DNA of 64,000 bases from Homarus americanus (taxonomy: Eukaryota > Arthropoda > Malacostraca > Decapoda > Nephropidae), in NCBI RefSeq assembly GCF_018991925.1, contig NW_024727884.1, forward strand, positions 1 through 64,000, given 5' to 3'. The position numbers and the translations under genes were made by a program. The first letter of the stretch is position 1, and every line of letters starts with the position of its first letter. Below the pieces are notes generated by a model. That model saw nothing but the letters and a program-made list of their open reading frames with translations. It had not been told where the DNA came from and did not search any database. Below are positions 43,710 to 60,468 of the stretch, piece after piece.

Positions 43710-45385
43710 CAGGGGCAGATCCAGGAATATCAAAAGAGGGGGTCTAAGAAGTTGTGGGTGGGGGAACATGGCGAGCACAGCGAGCATATCCAGCTGATTT
43801 GGGGGAGGAGGGAGGACACTATAAGTCCCGCAGAATTTTTTTTGGATCTGACCAATATCATGGGCATTTTGAGACCATTTGCACTTGATATTAGGATATA
43901 TTCTGAGGTCAATAGTAATTACCTTTTACCATAATTTACTATAACTGAAAGTGGAAGATGATCAGAATAAAATTATGGTTCCACTCTTTTATTTTAGAGA
44001 AATTTGCAAATTATTACATAGAAATGAAGTAGAAGTTAGTCATGCAGTACAGAACCATAAAATATCCTTCGGTCATTTTCTGAATGAACTTTTGATAAAT
44101 GTTATCTTTGCCAATATCGCAGCTCTGGTGAAGGTGCACCAGCATGAGGCCAGTGAGTCGCTCCTCTGACAAGGTGGGTCACAGAAAGGATTTTGCTCTT
44201 CTGAGTCCACTAAATGATCTTACTGCTTCCAATTGGTAGTGTGCATCCTATTCTAAGCAGGTCGGCAATATTTGGAAACTGATCCCCATCCATCACCTTA
44301 AGGCAGCTAAGCAGGCTGGTCGGCAGCTGGTCAGCATTCTGCCTCTGAGAACAGAGTTACACACATTAAGATCTATGTTCTGTGACTGAAGATATCAGAT
44401 ACAAAAAGGACTGACACTAGCACATATAATTTAGTCATTATGAATATTATTACTGTACAGCAAAAAAGAAACATTCAATGCTTTCCAGTTTCATATCTTA
44501 ATTTAACTAAACCCATTTATAAAACATACACAAAATATGGCTGTTCCCAGCTTGCATGGACAGTCTGGTAGGTGCCACATGGGAGACTCAGATATTGTAT
44601 ATTAATCCTGTATCTGCAATTGAAAAACAAAGCAAATGAATTATTGATATATTCACAGACCTGCCAATGGGCCATCCATTCCTGTAGCTTGTTGGTGAGG
44701 GAAGAAGGAACTAGAAGATCTGCCTCCCAAAACTTCAGCTTCAGACAAGTGTCTTCAACATCAAAGCAATTTATAGTGTTAACTAGCAGCAGGGAAAATA
44801 TTGCTTGGCTCAGTTGAGTGTCTGTAGTTTTGAATATTGTTTTTATCTCAGATATAGTGTAATCAATGAAAGGGATTGCAACATTCTTTTTGAAATGTTC
44901 ATATGTGGAACTTGCTGTAGCATTAGCCCTGTGTTGTTGCCTTCCTGTGATCCTTCTTGGAATCTCAATTGCACATTCAACATAATCTGCCATTTTCTCA
45001 TGGACTGTGTACCATAAAGTAAACTCTGTGTCGAAATTGGACCTTATTTCTTGAAGCCTTGCAGTTGCACTTTGAACCAGTAGATAGGCTCGGTAAATGT
45101 CCTGATCTCGTTTTTGCAGTTTCGTTGCCAGAGATCGGAAAACTTCCAACGTGCTTCTCATAGTTTGGAAAACCACGATGTTGGTAGAAAACCTCATGTT
45201 GAATAAGAGTCCTTGAACTCTTACCCTGGTATCATGATCCCAAGACCAATCTTCAATTTGGTGAACATCAATACCGTCAGTGTGATTCTTTCTGTACATC
45301 ACTGGGAATGAGGGTGGGTCAATAATACAGTCCAGGGTAAGTGCCACATATGAGTATAGTTCTTGAAAAGTATCAAGGCATATAC
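43710..45385 (-). mobile_element. Decayed hAT element of the ZMYM/P52rIPK-like group
   Basis: The end at 43710 reads CAGGGGCAGATCCAGG, typical of hAT termini. It lies 68 bp after the GNB1L stop codon. The other end is cut off at 45385 by the Tigger derivative starting at 45386. A transposase relic fills the middle on the minus strand. Confidence 0.72.
44014..45380 (-). pseudogene. hAT transposase relic (ZMYM1/P52rIPK-like)
   Basis: The longest open part (44517-45347) reads FQELYSYVALTLDCI, VFRSLATKLQKRDQDIYRAY, FDTEFTLWYTVHEKMADYV, and RRITGRQQHRANATASSTYE followed by HFKKNVAIPFIDYTISEI, a pattern typical of this hAT subgroup. After 44517, other frames give QLPTSLLSCLKVMDGDQFPN, IADLLRIGCTLPIGSS and LSEERLTGLMLVHLHQSCDI, i.e. 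the C-terminal dimerisation region. The segment that normally carries the RSFSTLRRLKT motif is missing or scrambled. It is a broken transposase and not a host exon of GNB1L. Confidence 0.8.
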
Positions 45386-47012
45386 AGTCGACCCTCGTTA
45401 ATTCGGACCCCTTTAATCAGGATTTTGGATAATTCGGACAAAATCTGAATTTTTTTTTTTAAGGTTTGTAGGAATATTACCTCCGCGGACCTTAAGCTAA
45501 AATGCTGGTCAACCCACTCACTGCTGGGATAAAACACCAGCGTCTTTTTGGTTAAATGTAACATCTCCACCACTAGTGTGGGGGGGGGGGGAATGCAACT
45601 TTTAGCTTCAGACATGAAAAATATTTACCATTTACTGCCAGTAAACAATGGAAACGTAAAATATGTACCAATTAGTAATGAAAAGTTGTGCAGTTCCTTC
45701 AGCAAATGAAGCTCACCAACTTACAATAGGCTAAATTACCTTACAACGTGTTTTCAGTAGTCTATGTTGAAGTTCTTAGCACAGGCTAACTTATCATATC
45801 ATATACGGTATCACAGTTCTCATTGATCTACAAAAAATACCGGTAATAAAAACCTTTTTGATATTTCACACTTAATATAATACCCGGTAATCTACTTCAA
45901 CCTCCTATTGTTTACAACGACGCATGACGCACCACCAGCTGTTGAGTATCAGCTAGACGGTACACGTGTTTTTCGAATCGTTTTCAGTTAAAAAACTGTT
46001 ACATCACATGTATATTTTACCTTAACTGTGCCTGAATGAATATATTCTTGGAAATAAATAGTAGTTTTGCTGAAACATGATGTATTTTAATGTAAAATAG
46101 GATAAAATACAGACAAAAACAAAAGATTTTACCTAACCTTCCAATGTTCAAGAGAAGTTACTCGTTTTTTTAATAGTTTTTGTTTAAAATACTGTTATAT
46201 TACAATGGTATTCTATTCATACTGTGCTTGATATAATGCATTCACGGAAATGTAATATTTTTGCTGAAATGACGTACGTATTACAGTGGAAAGTGGGATA
46301 AAATCGTGACGAAAACAATGACTTTCGCTTTCTTTCATTCAAAAGATGTTACCATAATCGCTTTTCGATTGGTTTTCAGTTAAAAAGCTGTTGTATTACA
46401 ATAATATTCTATCCTAATTGACTTGAATAAATACTACGATACCATATTTCTGAATATTTTCATTAAAATCCATCCAAATCATTTTCCTTGTCATCGTCTG
46501 CAGCACCAAACAGCTTCTCCCAGTCCTCTCCTTGAACAGGGCTAGAGGGTACGTGTTTTTCTAATCATTTTCAGTTAAAAAACTGTTACATCACACGTAT
46601 ATTTTACCTAAGCTGCGCCTGAATTAATATATTCTCGGAAATAAATAGTAGTTTTGCTGAAACGTGATTTATTTCAATGTAAAATAGGATAAAATACATG
46701 ACGAAAACAAAAGACGTTACCTAAGCTTCCGATGTTCTTGAGATGTTATTCGTTTTTTTAATAGTTTTTGGTTAAAATACTGTTATATTACAATGATATT
46801 CTATTCATACTGTGCTTGATATAATACTTTCACGGAAATATAATATTTTTGCTAAATTACGTACGTATTACAGTGGAAAGTGGGATAAAATCGTGACGAA
46901 AACAATGACTGAAATATAATGCAATATTAACCCGTAAATCGGTTAATTCGGACAATCGGCTAAAACGGACACCCTTCCCCCCCTGTTAGTCCGAATTAAG
47001 GAGAGTCGACTG
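45386..47012. mobile_element. Non-autonomous Tigger derivative, 1.6 kb
   Basis: Ends TA/CAGTCGACCCTCGTTAATTC and GAATTAAGGAGAGTCGACTG/TA. It contains two copies of a module of about 592 bp (starting near 45958 and 46550) that also occurs in 16438-19415, including GTGGAAAGTGGGATAAAATC and ACGAAAACAATGACT. It holds no transposase and interrupts the hAT at 43710-45385. Confidence 0.85.
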
Positions 47013-47014
47013 TA

Positions 47015-47210
47015 CAGTGGTGCCTTGGTTAACGAACACAATTCGTTCCACAGAGTCGTTCGTTAACCTAAAATTTCGTTAACTGAATCCATTATTTCAA
47101 TGGGATATTGGGTAATTAGTTCCAGCTTGCAGAAAAGTACATACAAAGTAAAGCCAAAAATGCATAAAGTCAGAAACACTCCTAAAATTTTCCTAAATCA
47201 CCCTTAAATC

Positions 47211-47216
<6 letters not shown>
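47015..47216. mobile_element. Tigger terminus directly abutting the previous element
   Basis: CAGTGGTGCCTTGGTTAACG begins immediately after the TA at 47013-47014 and is followed by ATTCGTTCC and subterminal GGTAATTAGTTCCAGCT, as in the 14104 and 39259 families. No opposite end found before the (TA)n tract. Confidence 0.6.

Positions 47217-47290
<74 letters not shown>
47216..47290. repeat. (TA)n microsatellite
   Basis: About 36 TA units. Confidence 0.95.
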
Positions 47291-47616
<326 letters not shown>

Positions 47617-48100
47617 TCGTCTATAACCCTCCCTCGTTTATAGGTTGACCCTGATTTTTTGACCAAGAAATCGTTAATTTATGATATTCCTTGTTTATAG
47701 GTCGACCCAAGTTTTTGAGGGTAATGGAACAACAAAACCTTCAGTAAAAACACTCTACGTTCTATAAACTGAGGCTCGCCGTGCCTGAAACACCGAGTGC
47801 CGAAGGCAAATTGTTTACCATTTATTATTACGACACTTTACACTGAAATGCGGGTAGTTTCAACAAAAATATTGTATATTTCCATTCAAGTATTTATTCA
47901 AGTCAATTAGGAGGGAATATTATTGTAATACAACAGTTTTTAACTGAAAACCATTCGAAAAGCGATTACGGTAACATCTTTTGAACGAAAGAAAGCGAAA
48001 GTCATTGTTTTCGTCACGATTTTATCCCACTTTCCACTGTAATACGTACGTCATTTCAGCAAAAATATTACATTTCTGTGAATGTATTGTACTGTATACT

Positions 48101-48592
48101 AAGAATCTCTTAGTATTACCATTTCACAAAAATTTCTCTCAAATTCCTTTACAACTAAAAACCTGGAACGTCAATGTGGCATTTAAAAACTCATGCACTG
48201 TTAAACAAATGTTAATCAAGAACTCCCCCAACAACACAATTGGTTGCATTTTTAAAGTTCCTTGCAAGGAATGTAATATGTTTTACTTAGGCCAGACAGG
48301 TAAAGATCTTGTAACTAGACTTAAACAACATAAATATAGTGTTAGGACAGGCCAGGAATCCAATGCTTTGTTTGTTCATTTGAGGGATAACAAGCATTGC
48401 ATTGACTGGGATAATGCCTCCTGTCTATTACCTTGTAATTCAATTGACAGTTGGAACATTATAGAATCTTGTCTCATTAAACATACCGAAGCAGTCAACA
48501 TGAATTTGAGTAATGGCATGCACAAACTGAACAATTTTGTAATTAAGAAGATTTGTAACCAGGTGAGAAGGTTGGGTCACCTTACCCTCTGA
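48101..48592 (+). pseudogene. Penelope-like element fragment with GIY-YIG endonuclease
   Basis: The open frame from about KNLLVLPFHKNFSQIP to the TGA at 48590-48592 contains NNTIGCIFKVPCKECNMFYL then GQTGKDLVTRLKQHKYSVRT, ALFVHLRDNKHCIDW and IIESCLIKHTEAVNMNLSNG. The CIFKVPC...FYLGQTGK...RLKQHK pattern is the GIY-YIG nuclease domain found at the C-terminus of Penelope-like retroelement polymerases, where it nicks DNA during integration. The reverse transcriptase part is missing: upstream of 48101 lies an arm of the palindrome module. The ATG upstream (47981) belongs to that repeat. Domain residues look intact but the gene is 5' truncated. Confidence 0.85.
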
Positions 48593-48728
48593 CCTGACTA
48601 ACGACCGTTGAGGTGCTTTTTAATGATTAGTAGGGTCATTACCTAATACCTGACCATTGTGGACCTGATCTCACCCTCCTCTGTGTATATATATACCTTG
48701 TCTTGTACTTCTCCTTAGTCTGTACTCA

Positions 48729-48763
48729 CCCCTGAAGATGTGAATTACACGAAAGCGCTTGGG
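48729..48763 (+). ncRNA. Hammerhead-ribozyme-like motif in Penelope 3' region
   Basis: CTGAAGA (48732-48738) fits the CUGANGA core, GTG/CAC (48740-48742, 48748-48750) could be stem II, GAAA follows at 48751-48754, self-complementary GCGC gives a minimal stem III, then TT as the cleavage position and GGG pairing with CCC (48729-48731) as stem I. One unpaired T precedes stem II. Minimal hammerheads of this kind are known from Penelope-like elements. Prediction by eye only. Confidence 0.45.
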
Positions 48764-48811
48764 AATTTCGTGTTTTCTTTTTCCTTGTGGTTATCAGCAT
48801 ATATATATATA

Positions 48812-51480
<2,669 letters not shown>

Positions 51481-51779
51481 CTTACGTGTGTATGGAATAC
51501 TATATACGTACATATACATTTTTACTCTTAAATCACTACTGTAATGTGATACAGGTGATTAATTTTTATCTCTTGTGCAAAATACATGACGTTTATATTA
51601 AAATTATTCACTGTTTTACAAGGATTCCAGCAACGCCAAGCAGATGGGGGAGAGAGAGGGTGGGAGGGAGCGTGGGGGGAGGGGAGGTAGTACGTTTGAC
51701 AGTTGGCACAGGCCCAGGTCTAATGCGTGTATATTTATCAGTTCTTAGGTGACTAAGCTTCTCTCTCTTCAAAAGCCAG

Positions 51780-53160
51780 TGAAATGACCTGGGTGAATAT
51801 AATTAACATAGCTGGGATTCTTGTAACATACTGATTAATTTGAATATAAACATGTTATAATTTGCACTAGACAAAACAATTTTAGTACCGTAAAGAATTA
51901 GTACATGTGCACTCCAGCTTTGCACTAACGCCATTTATTTCTATTACGTTTCTTTTACTATGGTGTGTGCATGTAAATGGATGAAAATGAATGAAGAAAT
52001 CTATGTAAATCTACCCCAAAATACAGTTGAAAAACTTTTTTATAAAATGTACTGCAGTACTGTACACTAATGTACAACAATTTTTATCTCTTGAGCAAAA
52101 TATATGACGTTTATATTCAAATTATTGGCTGTCTTGCAAGGATTCCAGGAATGCAAATTATAATCTCCTAACTTTAGTCTGAGATATTATATAAGATAAA
52201 AACTGTAAGCCTAAAACCCTGGCTGGGGGGGGGGAAGACTGACGGAGCCAGCTACACCACCCAGCGAGGGATTGGGGGGGGGTGGGGGGGTTGAGGTGAT
52301 AAGTTTGAGGCGAAGGTCTCTGTGTGTTTATTTAACAGTCCTACTAAGCTTCTCATTTTAAAATGCCAGTGATATGACCTAGGAAAATATAATTAACATA
52401 GCTGGGATTCTTGTAAGATACCGATTTATTTAAATATAAACATGTTGTAATTCGTACTAGACATAACAATTTTAGTACCATAATCAAATTAGTGCATGTG
52501 CACTCCAGCTTTGCACTGTCATTTATTTATTTTACGTTTCTTTTAGTCGGGTGTGTGCATGCAAATGGATGAAAATAAATGAAGAAATTTATGTAAATCT
52601 ACCCAAAAATACAGTTGAAAAACTTTTTATAAAATGTACTACAGTATTGTACACTGATGTACTACATTTTTTATATCTTGAGCAAAATATATGACGCTTA
52701 TATTCTAATTAATTTCTGTCTTGCAAGGATTTCGGCAATGCAAATTATATTATCCTAACTTTAGTCTGAGATATTATATAAAATAAACAAAGAAATCACC
52801 AATCTTTTATCTTGGAACACAAGGGTTGTGGGAAGAGAGGGGGGGGGGAGGTGAGGTGACAGAATGTCTGGCGTTTGTTTGTTTTTTATTTGAGATAAGT
52901 TGGCGCTGAAGGCCTGCCTGCATGTTTATTTATCATTACTTAAGAGTGACTAAGCTCTTCTCATAATTTGCCACCCAAACGACCTGGGTGAATATAACTT
53001 ACATTGGAGGGATTCTTGTAAGATAGTAATTTATTTGAATACCTGTATAAACAAGCTATATTTGCAATAGACATAACAATTTTAGTACCGTAATCATTTA
53101 GTACAAGTACAATACAGGTTTGCACTGTAGGTCCATTGTTACTGTACAATATTGACTAAA
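51780..53160. repeat. Tandem repeat, period about 600 bp, with palindromic halves
   Basis: Units begin near 51793, 52386 and 52989 (AATATAATTAACATAGCTGG or a variant). Each carries TAAACATGTT and later AAAATATATGACG with CTTGCAAGGATT, the complementary half of the unit seen in the Tigger derivatives. Two complete copies and one partial. G-rich runs lie between them (52225-52290, 52835-52855). No gene. Confidence 0.75.
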
Positions 53161-53407
53161 TTCACTAGATAACATACGCCTGGCCGCACAATCTATAAGA
53201 ATACCCGATGCATACGTGACTGTGCCCGCTCTAGGTCCATTTCGGTTCCCTAGGTCCCATTATTTGAATGTTTTATTTTTTTTCAATTTAAATTTTAATT
53301 GTTTATTCCTTGATAGAGGAAGCGGGATCCTAGTGCTGTCACTTGGTACCCCTATACCATAACACCAGAAGCAACTGGCCAGTGTCACAAGTATATACAG
53401 TACAGTA

Positions 53408-53655
53408 CAGTCATCCCTTGGTTATCGCTCCTAATTGGGACCCCGCCGATATCGAAAGCACAGAACCTATGGGATTTATTCTAATTGCTTCAGGCACCCA
53501 AGACCCAACCCCAAGTTTCCCACTTTACGACCATTTAGACCCACTTAATATATATATAATGTTATGGTAAATATCATAAACACACATAGGCATTGCTAGG
53601 TTTATTACAAAGTGATGAAAAGGGTACGCTTAATACTGTAGTCCACAAAACATGT
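53408..53655. mobile_element. Further Tigger-type terminus
   Basis: TA/CAGTCATCCCTTGGTTATCG is a terminal-repeat-like start, with GGGACCCCGC following. No matching right end before the next element. Confidence 0.5.
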
Positions 53656-53656
53656 A

Positions 53657-55428
<1,772 letters not shown>

Positions 55429-55429
55429 A

Positions 55430-57364
55430 ATCTACAATGAAATACAGTACACTAAACGTAATAAATAATGAAATATACAGCAGTAAAAAAAGTAATAAAT
55501 AATGAGGAATGGATACAGTGTGACTAAGCACTTACCTTAAATGTAGTAAGCTGAATGCACACAGAGGCCCCATAATTTCTATTTACAGGATACATGGAGA
55601 CTATATTTATTGGAAGAACTAGAAGAGGAGACAGGGCTGGGTGGTCATCAATGTCGCTTCTTCAGACAAGTTTATGTGCTGTGAAACTTGCTGGTTGAAG
55701 GTATGGATCATCTTGAGGGAGTGAAGAGGCAGCACTGGTGGGGGCGTGGAGGAGACAGCACTGGGGATTTCTGAAATAGATGTCCAATTTAGACTGCACA
55801 GTTTGCTTTTTTCTTTTCATTATAAATTTCTCTGTAGAGCAAGTGCATCTTGGATCGTTCTGTCAACTTTGGCATAACGCTCATAATTTTGATCCATGCT
55901 AGCAAACATTTGCATTCCTTTATTAATTGTAGCAAATGCCTCGCCATTTGTTTCACTGAAAACTTTTGGGAGCAGGTTCTTCTTTCATTTTGTCTCTTCT
56001 TCCTCTGCAATTTTCTGCATCTTGTTCAATAAGATCCTCATTATTGAGCTCTTCTGCTACACTTTCAACCAACTGTCCAACATCTTCAGTATCAATTTCT
56101 AACCCAGCTGTTTACCTAACTCCACTATCTTGTTACTAATATCCGAAATAACTTAATTTTCATTAAATCCTTTGAAACTGTGCACATATCTTTTCAGGAT
56201 TTTCTTCCATATTTCATTCATGCAATGTTTTGTAACCTGATCCCATGCTGCACTAATGTTCTTTATACATGACAAAATGTTGTACTCCTTCCAAACTGTC
56301 TGAGCTGCCATCATCTTCAGTAGCAGCAACAGCCTGAGCGAAGGTCGATGCAATATTACGCTTTAAAGGCAGCACCTTGATCCATGGGTGATGATAGAGG
56401 TAGTGTTAGGTGGAATGTACTACCTTAACATCAGGGTGCATGTCGTCCAGGTGTGGTGCGTGTCCCGGAGCATCATCCAAAATCAATAAAATCTTGAATG
56501 GAATCTGTTGTTGCAGACAATACTCCTTGGCTCGTGGATTGAAACAAGTCATGAACCAACCCTCAAACAGTACTAGGGTCATCCAGGCTTTCTTTGTTAT
56601 CACGACAAAAACTGGCAGTGTGTGCTATGACATGTTTAAAAGCCCTGGGGTTCTCTGAATGATAGATCATGAAGGGCTTTAGCTTGAAACCAGCAACATT
56701 CCCCCAACAGAAGTGTATTTCTGTCCTTGAATGCCTTGAACCGGCATTTTCTTTTGTGGATGTATGTCCTCAGGCATGCGCCCACAATAATCCAGTCTCA
56801 TCCACATTGAATATTTGCCAGGCAAATAATTCCTTCCACAATCACATCTAACTCCTCCTTAAAAGCTTCAGCACCAACATCGGCACTAGATGCCTCCACC
56901 TCACCTTAACATTGTGTAGACTGTAGTGTTTTTAAATCTATCAAACCACCCATGACTTCCTGTAAGGTTTGATCACAGTCATCTCCTGCCTGCTCCTTCA
57001 GGCTTTGGAACAGGCTTCTGCTTTTAGCCTGTATGGTTAGAAGGCTTAAGGGTAACGCTTCTGTACGGCTCTTCTATCCACATCACCAATAATTTTTCCA
57101 TACCGTGAATAGGACCTTGTCTTCTTTTGATATTATAGTTCCCTTTATAGGTGTTGTTCCTTTCACTACTTCACGAATACGTTCCTTGTCCTTCAGAATA
57201 GTGGATATAGTCGAGTGTGAGAAACCTAGGTCACGTGAGATTGTTGCTACTGTTTTTCCAGTCTCATGCTGTGTTATTATCTTCATTTTCATCTCAAAAG
57301 TAATTGCCTGTCTCCTTTTCTTTGGAACACCACCAGCACTCTCACTTTTACGCGTTCCAGTCAT
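55430..57364 (-). pseudogene. TIGD1-type Tigger transposase relic
   Basis: Minus strand from ATG 57362-57364: MTGTRKSESAGGVPKKRRQA, then TFEMKMKIITQHETGKTVAT and LGFSHSTISTILKDKERIRE (psq helix-turn-helix). Decayed catalytic pieces follow: KKAWMTLVLFEGWFMTCFNP, ILLILDDAPGHAPHL (usual N after the second aspartate replaced by D) and DPWIKVLPLKRNI-like sequence. The C-terminus has DVGQLVESVAEELNNEDLIE. Multiple stops and frameshifts. It resembles the tigger-derived protein 1 group more than the other transposases of this window. The 3' flank (55430-55537) is shared with 13141-13255. Confidence 0.75.
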
Positions 57365-58787
57365 TATAAAGTCAATTAAATACGACAACAATAAATTTAA
57401 GTATTAAGAAATGTTGCTTGCACACACGAAACAGGCCTTAAGGGCTTTCAACAAAATAATATCAACCACTGAGAAAATGGTATAAAAAAATAGAAATTAA
57501 TAACTCTTCAATGAATAGGCCTTAAGGGCACTCAACAAAATTATATCAACCCAACAGATGCACAATTCCTAACCTAACTTAAACACTACTCTGGGGAACA
57601 GTATCACTCTGGTTCCACTTTGTGACACAAACATTAAAAATACAATACTATCAAAATCATTTAAGAACTATTACTACACACGTCAAGATAATATCAGTAA
57701 CTGAAAAAATGGTACTAACTACACACAACAATATTGTCACTATTATTGAGATGTTACTGGGTCCACCAATACTCGTGAACCATGCTCCACCCAACTCAAC
57801 ATACACCCGTAATAAGGGAGATAAAATGTTTCTCTAGGTATCCCCTAGACTCCTGGTCTCAGTGTATGACCATTAATTTACACAGATAGCCTCAGTGTAC
57901 TCTCATTGCGTCCATGGGCGGGAAGAGAGAACGCCAACAGGTGACTATGGCCAGTAGGTAATACTTCTATCTGACCGAGGACACGTGGTGTTGTTGGTGT
58001 TGTGCACCCACGTGGTAAGAACTGATCACCCAATGCTGATGTTGGTCCCGTATCGTTTTAGTTGTCGGGAGCACTCGTTCACTCAAGACATCCTTTGCTA
58101 CCCCACTAACCAGTGACAAGCCTGCACTGATCGTTCCAACGGCGACAATCGCCAATCATCAACGGCAGTCTCAAACGGCAGTCAATCTCTCGCAGTCAAG
58201 TGGGTTCTGACGGAAACCTTGTTATACTGCAATAGCGCAACACAGGTAACTAGAACAGGTGACCGTTTGTGGACGGATGAGCAGGGATGTCCGATTGCTT
58301 TCGCGTGACTGAGAAACAGCCAGCCTCGCGTCTCCCCAAGGCGTTTGCTTAGGCCTACGTAATATATTTTCCGCCTAACTAATAACTTTCTTGGGACACC
58401 CGTAACATTATTCAGACTGATACACAATCTATAATAATTTCAAATTTAATAATAGTCCCTTAACTTCGTGAATCGCATCATTATTAATTCGGCAAACTAC
58501 ATTTGGTATCGTATAGGCCTAGTTCCACCTCTCGCTACATGCGGGGAGCGCGGTCTTCCCTCAGGCGACCTTGAACTCAGCATCGCCCAAGGCGCGGCGT
58601 TTGAAATTACACAGAATTTCTGAATATTACAATCGACCTCCCTAAAAAAAGACAGCACTGTCCTCATGTGCTGAGAAAAACATGCATATGACCCCCCTAA
58701 AAATTTTTATAAAAAACTGCATCTCACCCCTTTAACGTGCTAAACGCAGCATTCCCGTCTTCTCTTCTCCTCTTCTCTCTCCCGCTA
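57365..58787. other. Gene-free sequence
   Basis: An imperfect direct repeat (AGGCCTTAAGGGC, then CAACAAAAT and ATATCAACC) occurs at about 57432 and 57519. No coding frame or element end was recognised in the rest. Confidence 0.4.
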
Positions 58788-58921
<134 letters not shown>

Positions 58922-58938
58922 ATAAAATCACACGGGAA

Positions 58939-59245
58939 AAGGGTGTAGTGGATTTCTCCCCTACAAACGCTGTTTGTCGCTGAGTAGCCGACCCCACCAA
59001 TTCCCCAGTGTATGCCTCGTGGTCTAGGTCAACCAGCGCCGCCATACATCACGGAGCGGGGGTTAACTACTAAGCCACGCCTACCTCCCGCTATTTAAGA
59101 CCTGACCTCATGGTAACCTGTCTCTTTCTACCTACACCAACCAGCCAGCACCACCTCCTCCTCCTCCGCCGCCTGCCTGGCGGTCCTCGCTCCCGCCGGC
59201 GAGCATGGCGACCCCCAGGCTGGTCCTCCTTTGAGCACCCTCACC
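58939..59245 (+). mobile_element. LTR-like fragment related to the LTRs at 61790 and 63643
   Basis: GTGTAGTGGATTTCTCCCCT, then ACAAACGCTG and GTCGCTGAGTAGCCGACCCC run parallel to the LTR start at 63643 (GCAGTGGATACTCTCCCCTA, GTCGCTGATCAGCC). A TATA-like CTATTTAAG lies near 59091. No downstream gag in this orientation follows; instead a minus-strand gag fragment abuts it. Confidence 0.5.
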
Positions 59246-59249
59246 AACC

Positions 59250-59927
59250 AGCTCTCTCTACATTCAAATGTACAAAAAAGTCGTCAAAGGATTCATTCTC
59301 TGCCTGCTTGCAGCTGGTGAAGGCACGGCGATGCAAGGCCTCGTTATTCTGACCCTTAACATGCTCCTGCAAAAGGTCGAGCACATCCGTCACTGAAGAC
59401 GTAGAATCGGGAGGCACTTGCAACGTGTGCTCCAAAACTCTCTGGGTCTCCAGCGACAAACACATCCGCAGTTGGATGAGCTGTTTGTTTGGAGGCATGC
59501 TGTCAAGGTCCACCATCGTGGAGTAATCTGTCCACCGTCGCCTCCACTCACGAAAAAGCTGAAACGTGACGTCTGGTGAGAGGGCGGGTGGGGATTGAAC
59601 AGATGCCTTGGGAGCTGTTGGAGTAGCAAGAGTGCCTAGAGGACGCTGGTGTGGTGGAGGAGGGAGGGTACTGGCGCCTTGGTGCGCGATACCTGCGAGT
59701 GAGGGAGGGTTGGTTAGCGTCGGGGTCGCCAATATTGCATCAAAGCGCGCCTTTTCCTCCTCTCTTCGTATCTCCTCCCTCTGAAGTTCCATCTCTCTGC
59801 GTCTCTCGTCCCTGTCATCCATCCACCTCAGAATTGTGGCAATGTCCGTCGCTGTAGGTGAAGGATGAGGGGCAGTGGGCGCAGAAGCTCCATCTGTGCC
59901 CGGTAGAGGAGAAGGTGGGGAGTCGTG
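59250..59927 (-). pseudogene. Ty3/gypsy gag fragment
   Basis: Minus-strand frame: RWMDDRDERRREMELQREEI then a charged helical stretch, a Pro-rich linker, FREWRRRWTDYSTMVDLDSM, NKQLIQLRMCLSLETQRVLE and KQAENESFDDFFVHL. The WRxRWxDY and QLRMCLxxETQRVLEH motifs are those of gag in gypsy elements encoding K02A2.6-like polyproteins. The frame is open about 225 codons and then loses homology at about 59255, where the LTR-like fragment begins; nucleocapsid and pol are missing. Confidence 0.78.
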
Positions 59928-60450
59928 TCACCCATCTTGATGGTGTCCCTTCTTACCGCCCATCTTAGTATGCTTTAACTGTGCTGTTTAGTATATAAAG
60001 TGGCGCCTCATCAGCTCGAACCACATATATATGACGTAAACAGCGCAGAAATAACGCATAGAGTCCATTGTTCTGTCTGTGAGTGCGTGCGGGCGTGCGT
60101 GCGTGTGTGTGTGTGTGTGTGTGTGTGTCTGAGAGACCAGATTCGTGGTGGCCTTAATGCAGGTGGCTGGGGCCACCGCGGAGGCAAGAACGGCAGTGTC
60201 TCCCCGGATGTCATACGAGTAGGGTGTACGCCTGCGTGCTCCGTGGGTACCACAACAAACCGGCCAATGCTCGACAATCAGCTCTAGACACACTAATACA
60301 CTGACACTAACACTGCCACCGTCACTAAAACGCACTGTGACAGCGCAACACTGAACGTCGCGGCGAAACACAACGCAACACAACACAACACACTAGTCGA
60401 CGCGGCAGATGTAACCGTCGGCATTGTTCACGACACTTGTAAGTCCCCAA

Positions 60451-60468
60451 ATCCTACTCACTGCGCCA
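60451..60468 (-). other. Possible primer-binding site
   Basis: On the minus strand TGGCGCAGTGAGTAGGAT follows the CA that would close an LTR. It begins with TGG like many tRNA primer sites; the cognate tRNA was not determined. Confidence 0.35.

Noticed and set aside
44517..45347. 276-codon minus-strand frame as a possible host gene beside GNB1L
   Set aside because: Motifs match hAT transposases of the ZMYM/P52rIPK-like group and a hAT terminus lies at 43710.
47901..48100. Upstream extension of the GIY-YIG frame to an ATG at 47981
   Set aside because: This stretch is an arm of the palindrome module shared with 16438-19415, so it is not part of the Penelope protein.
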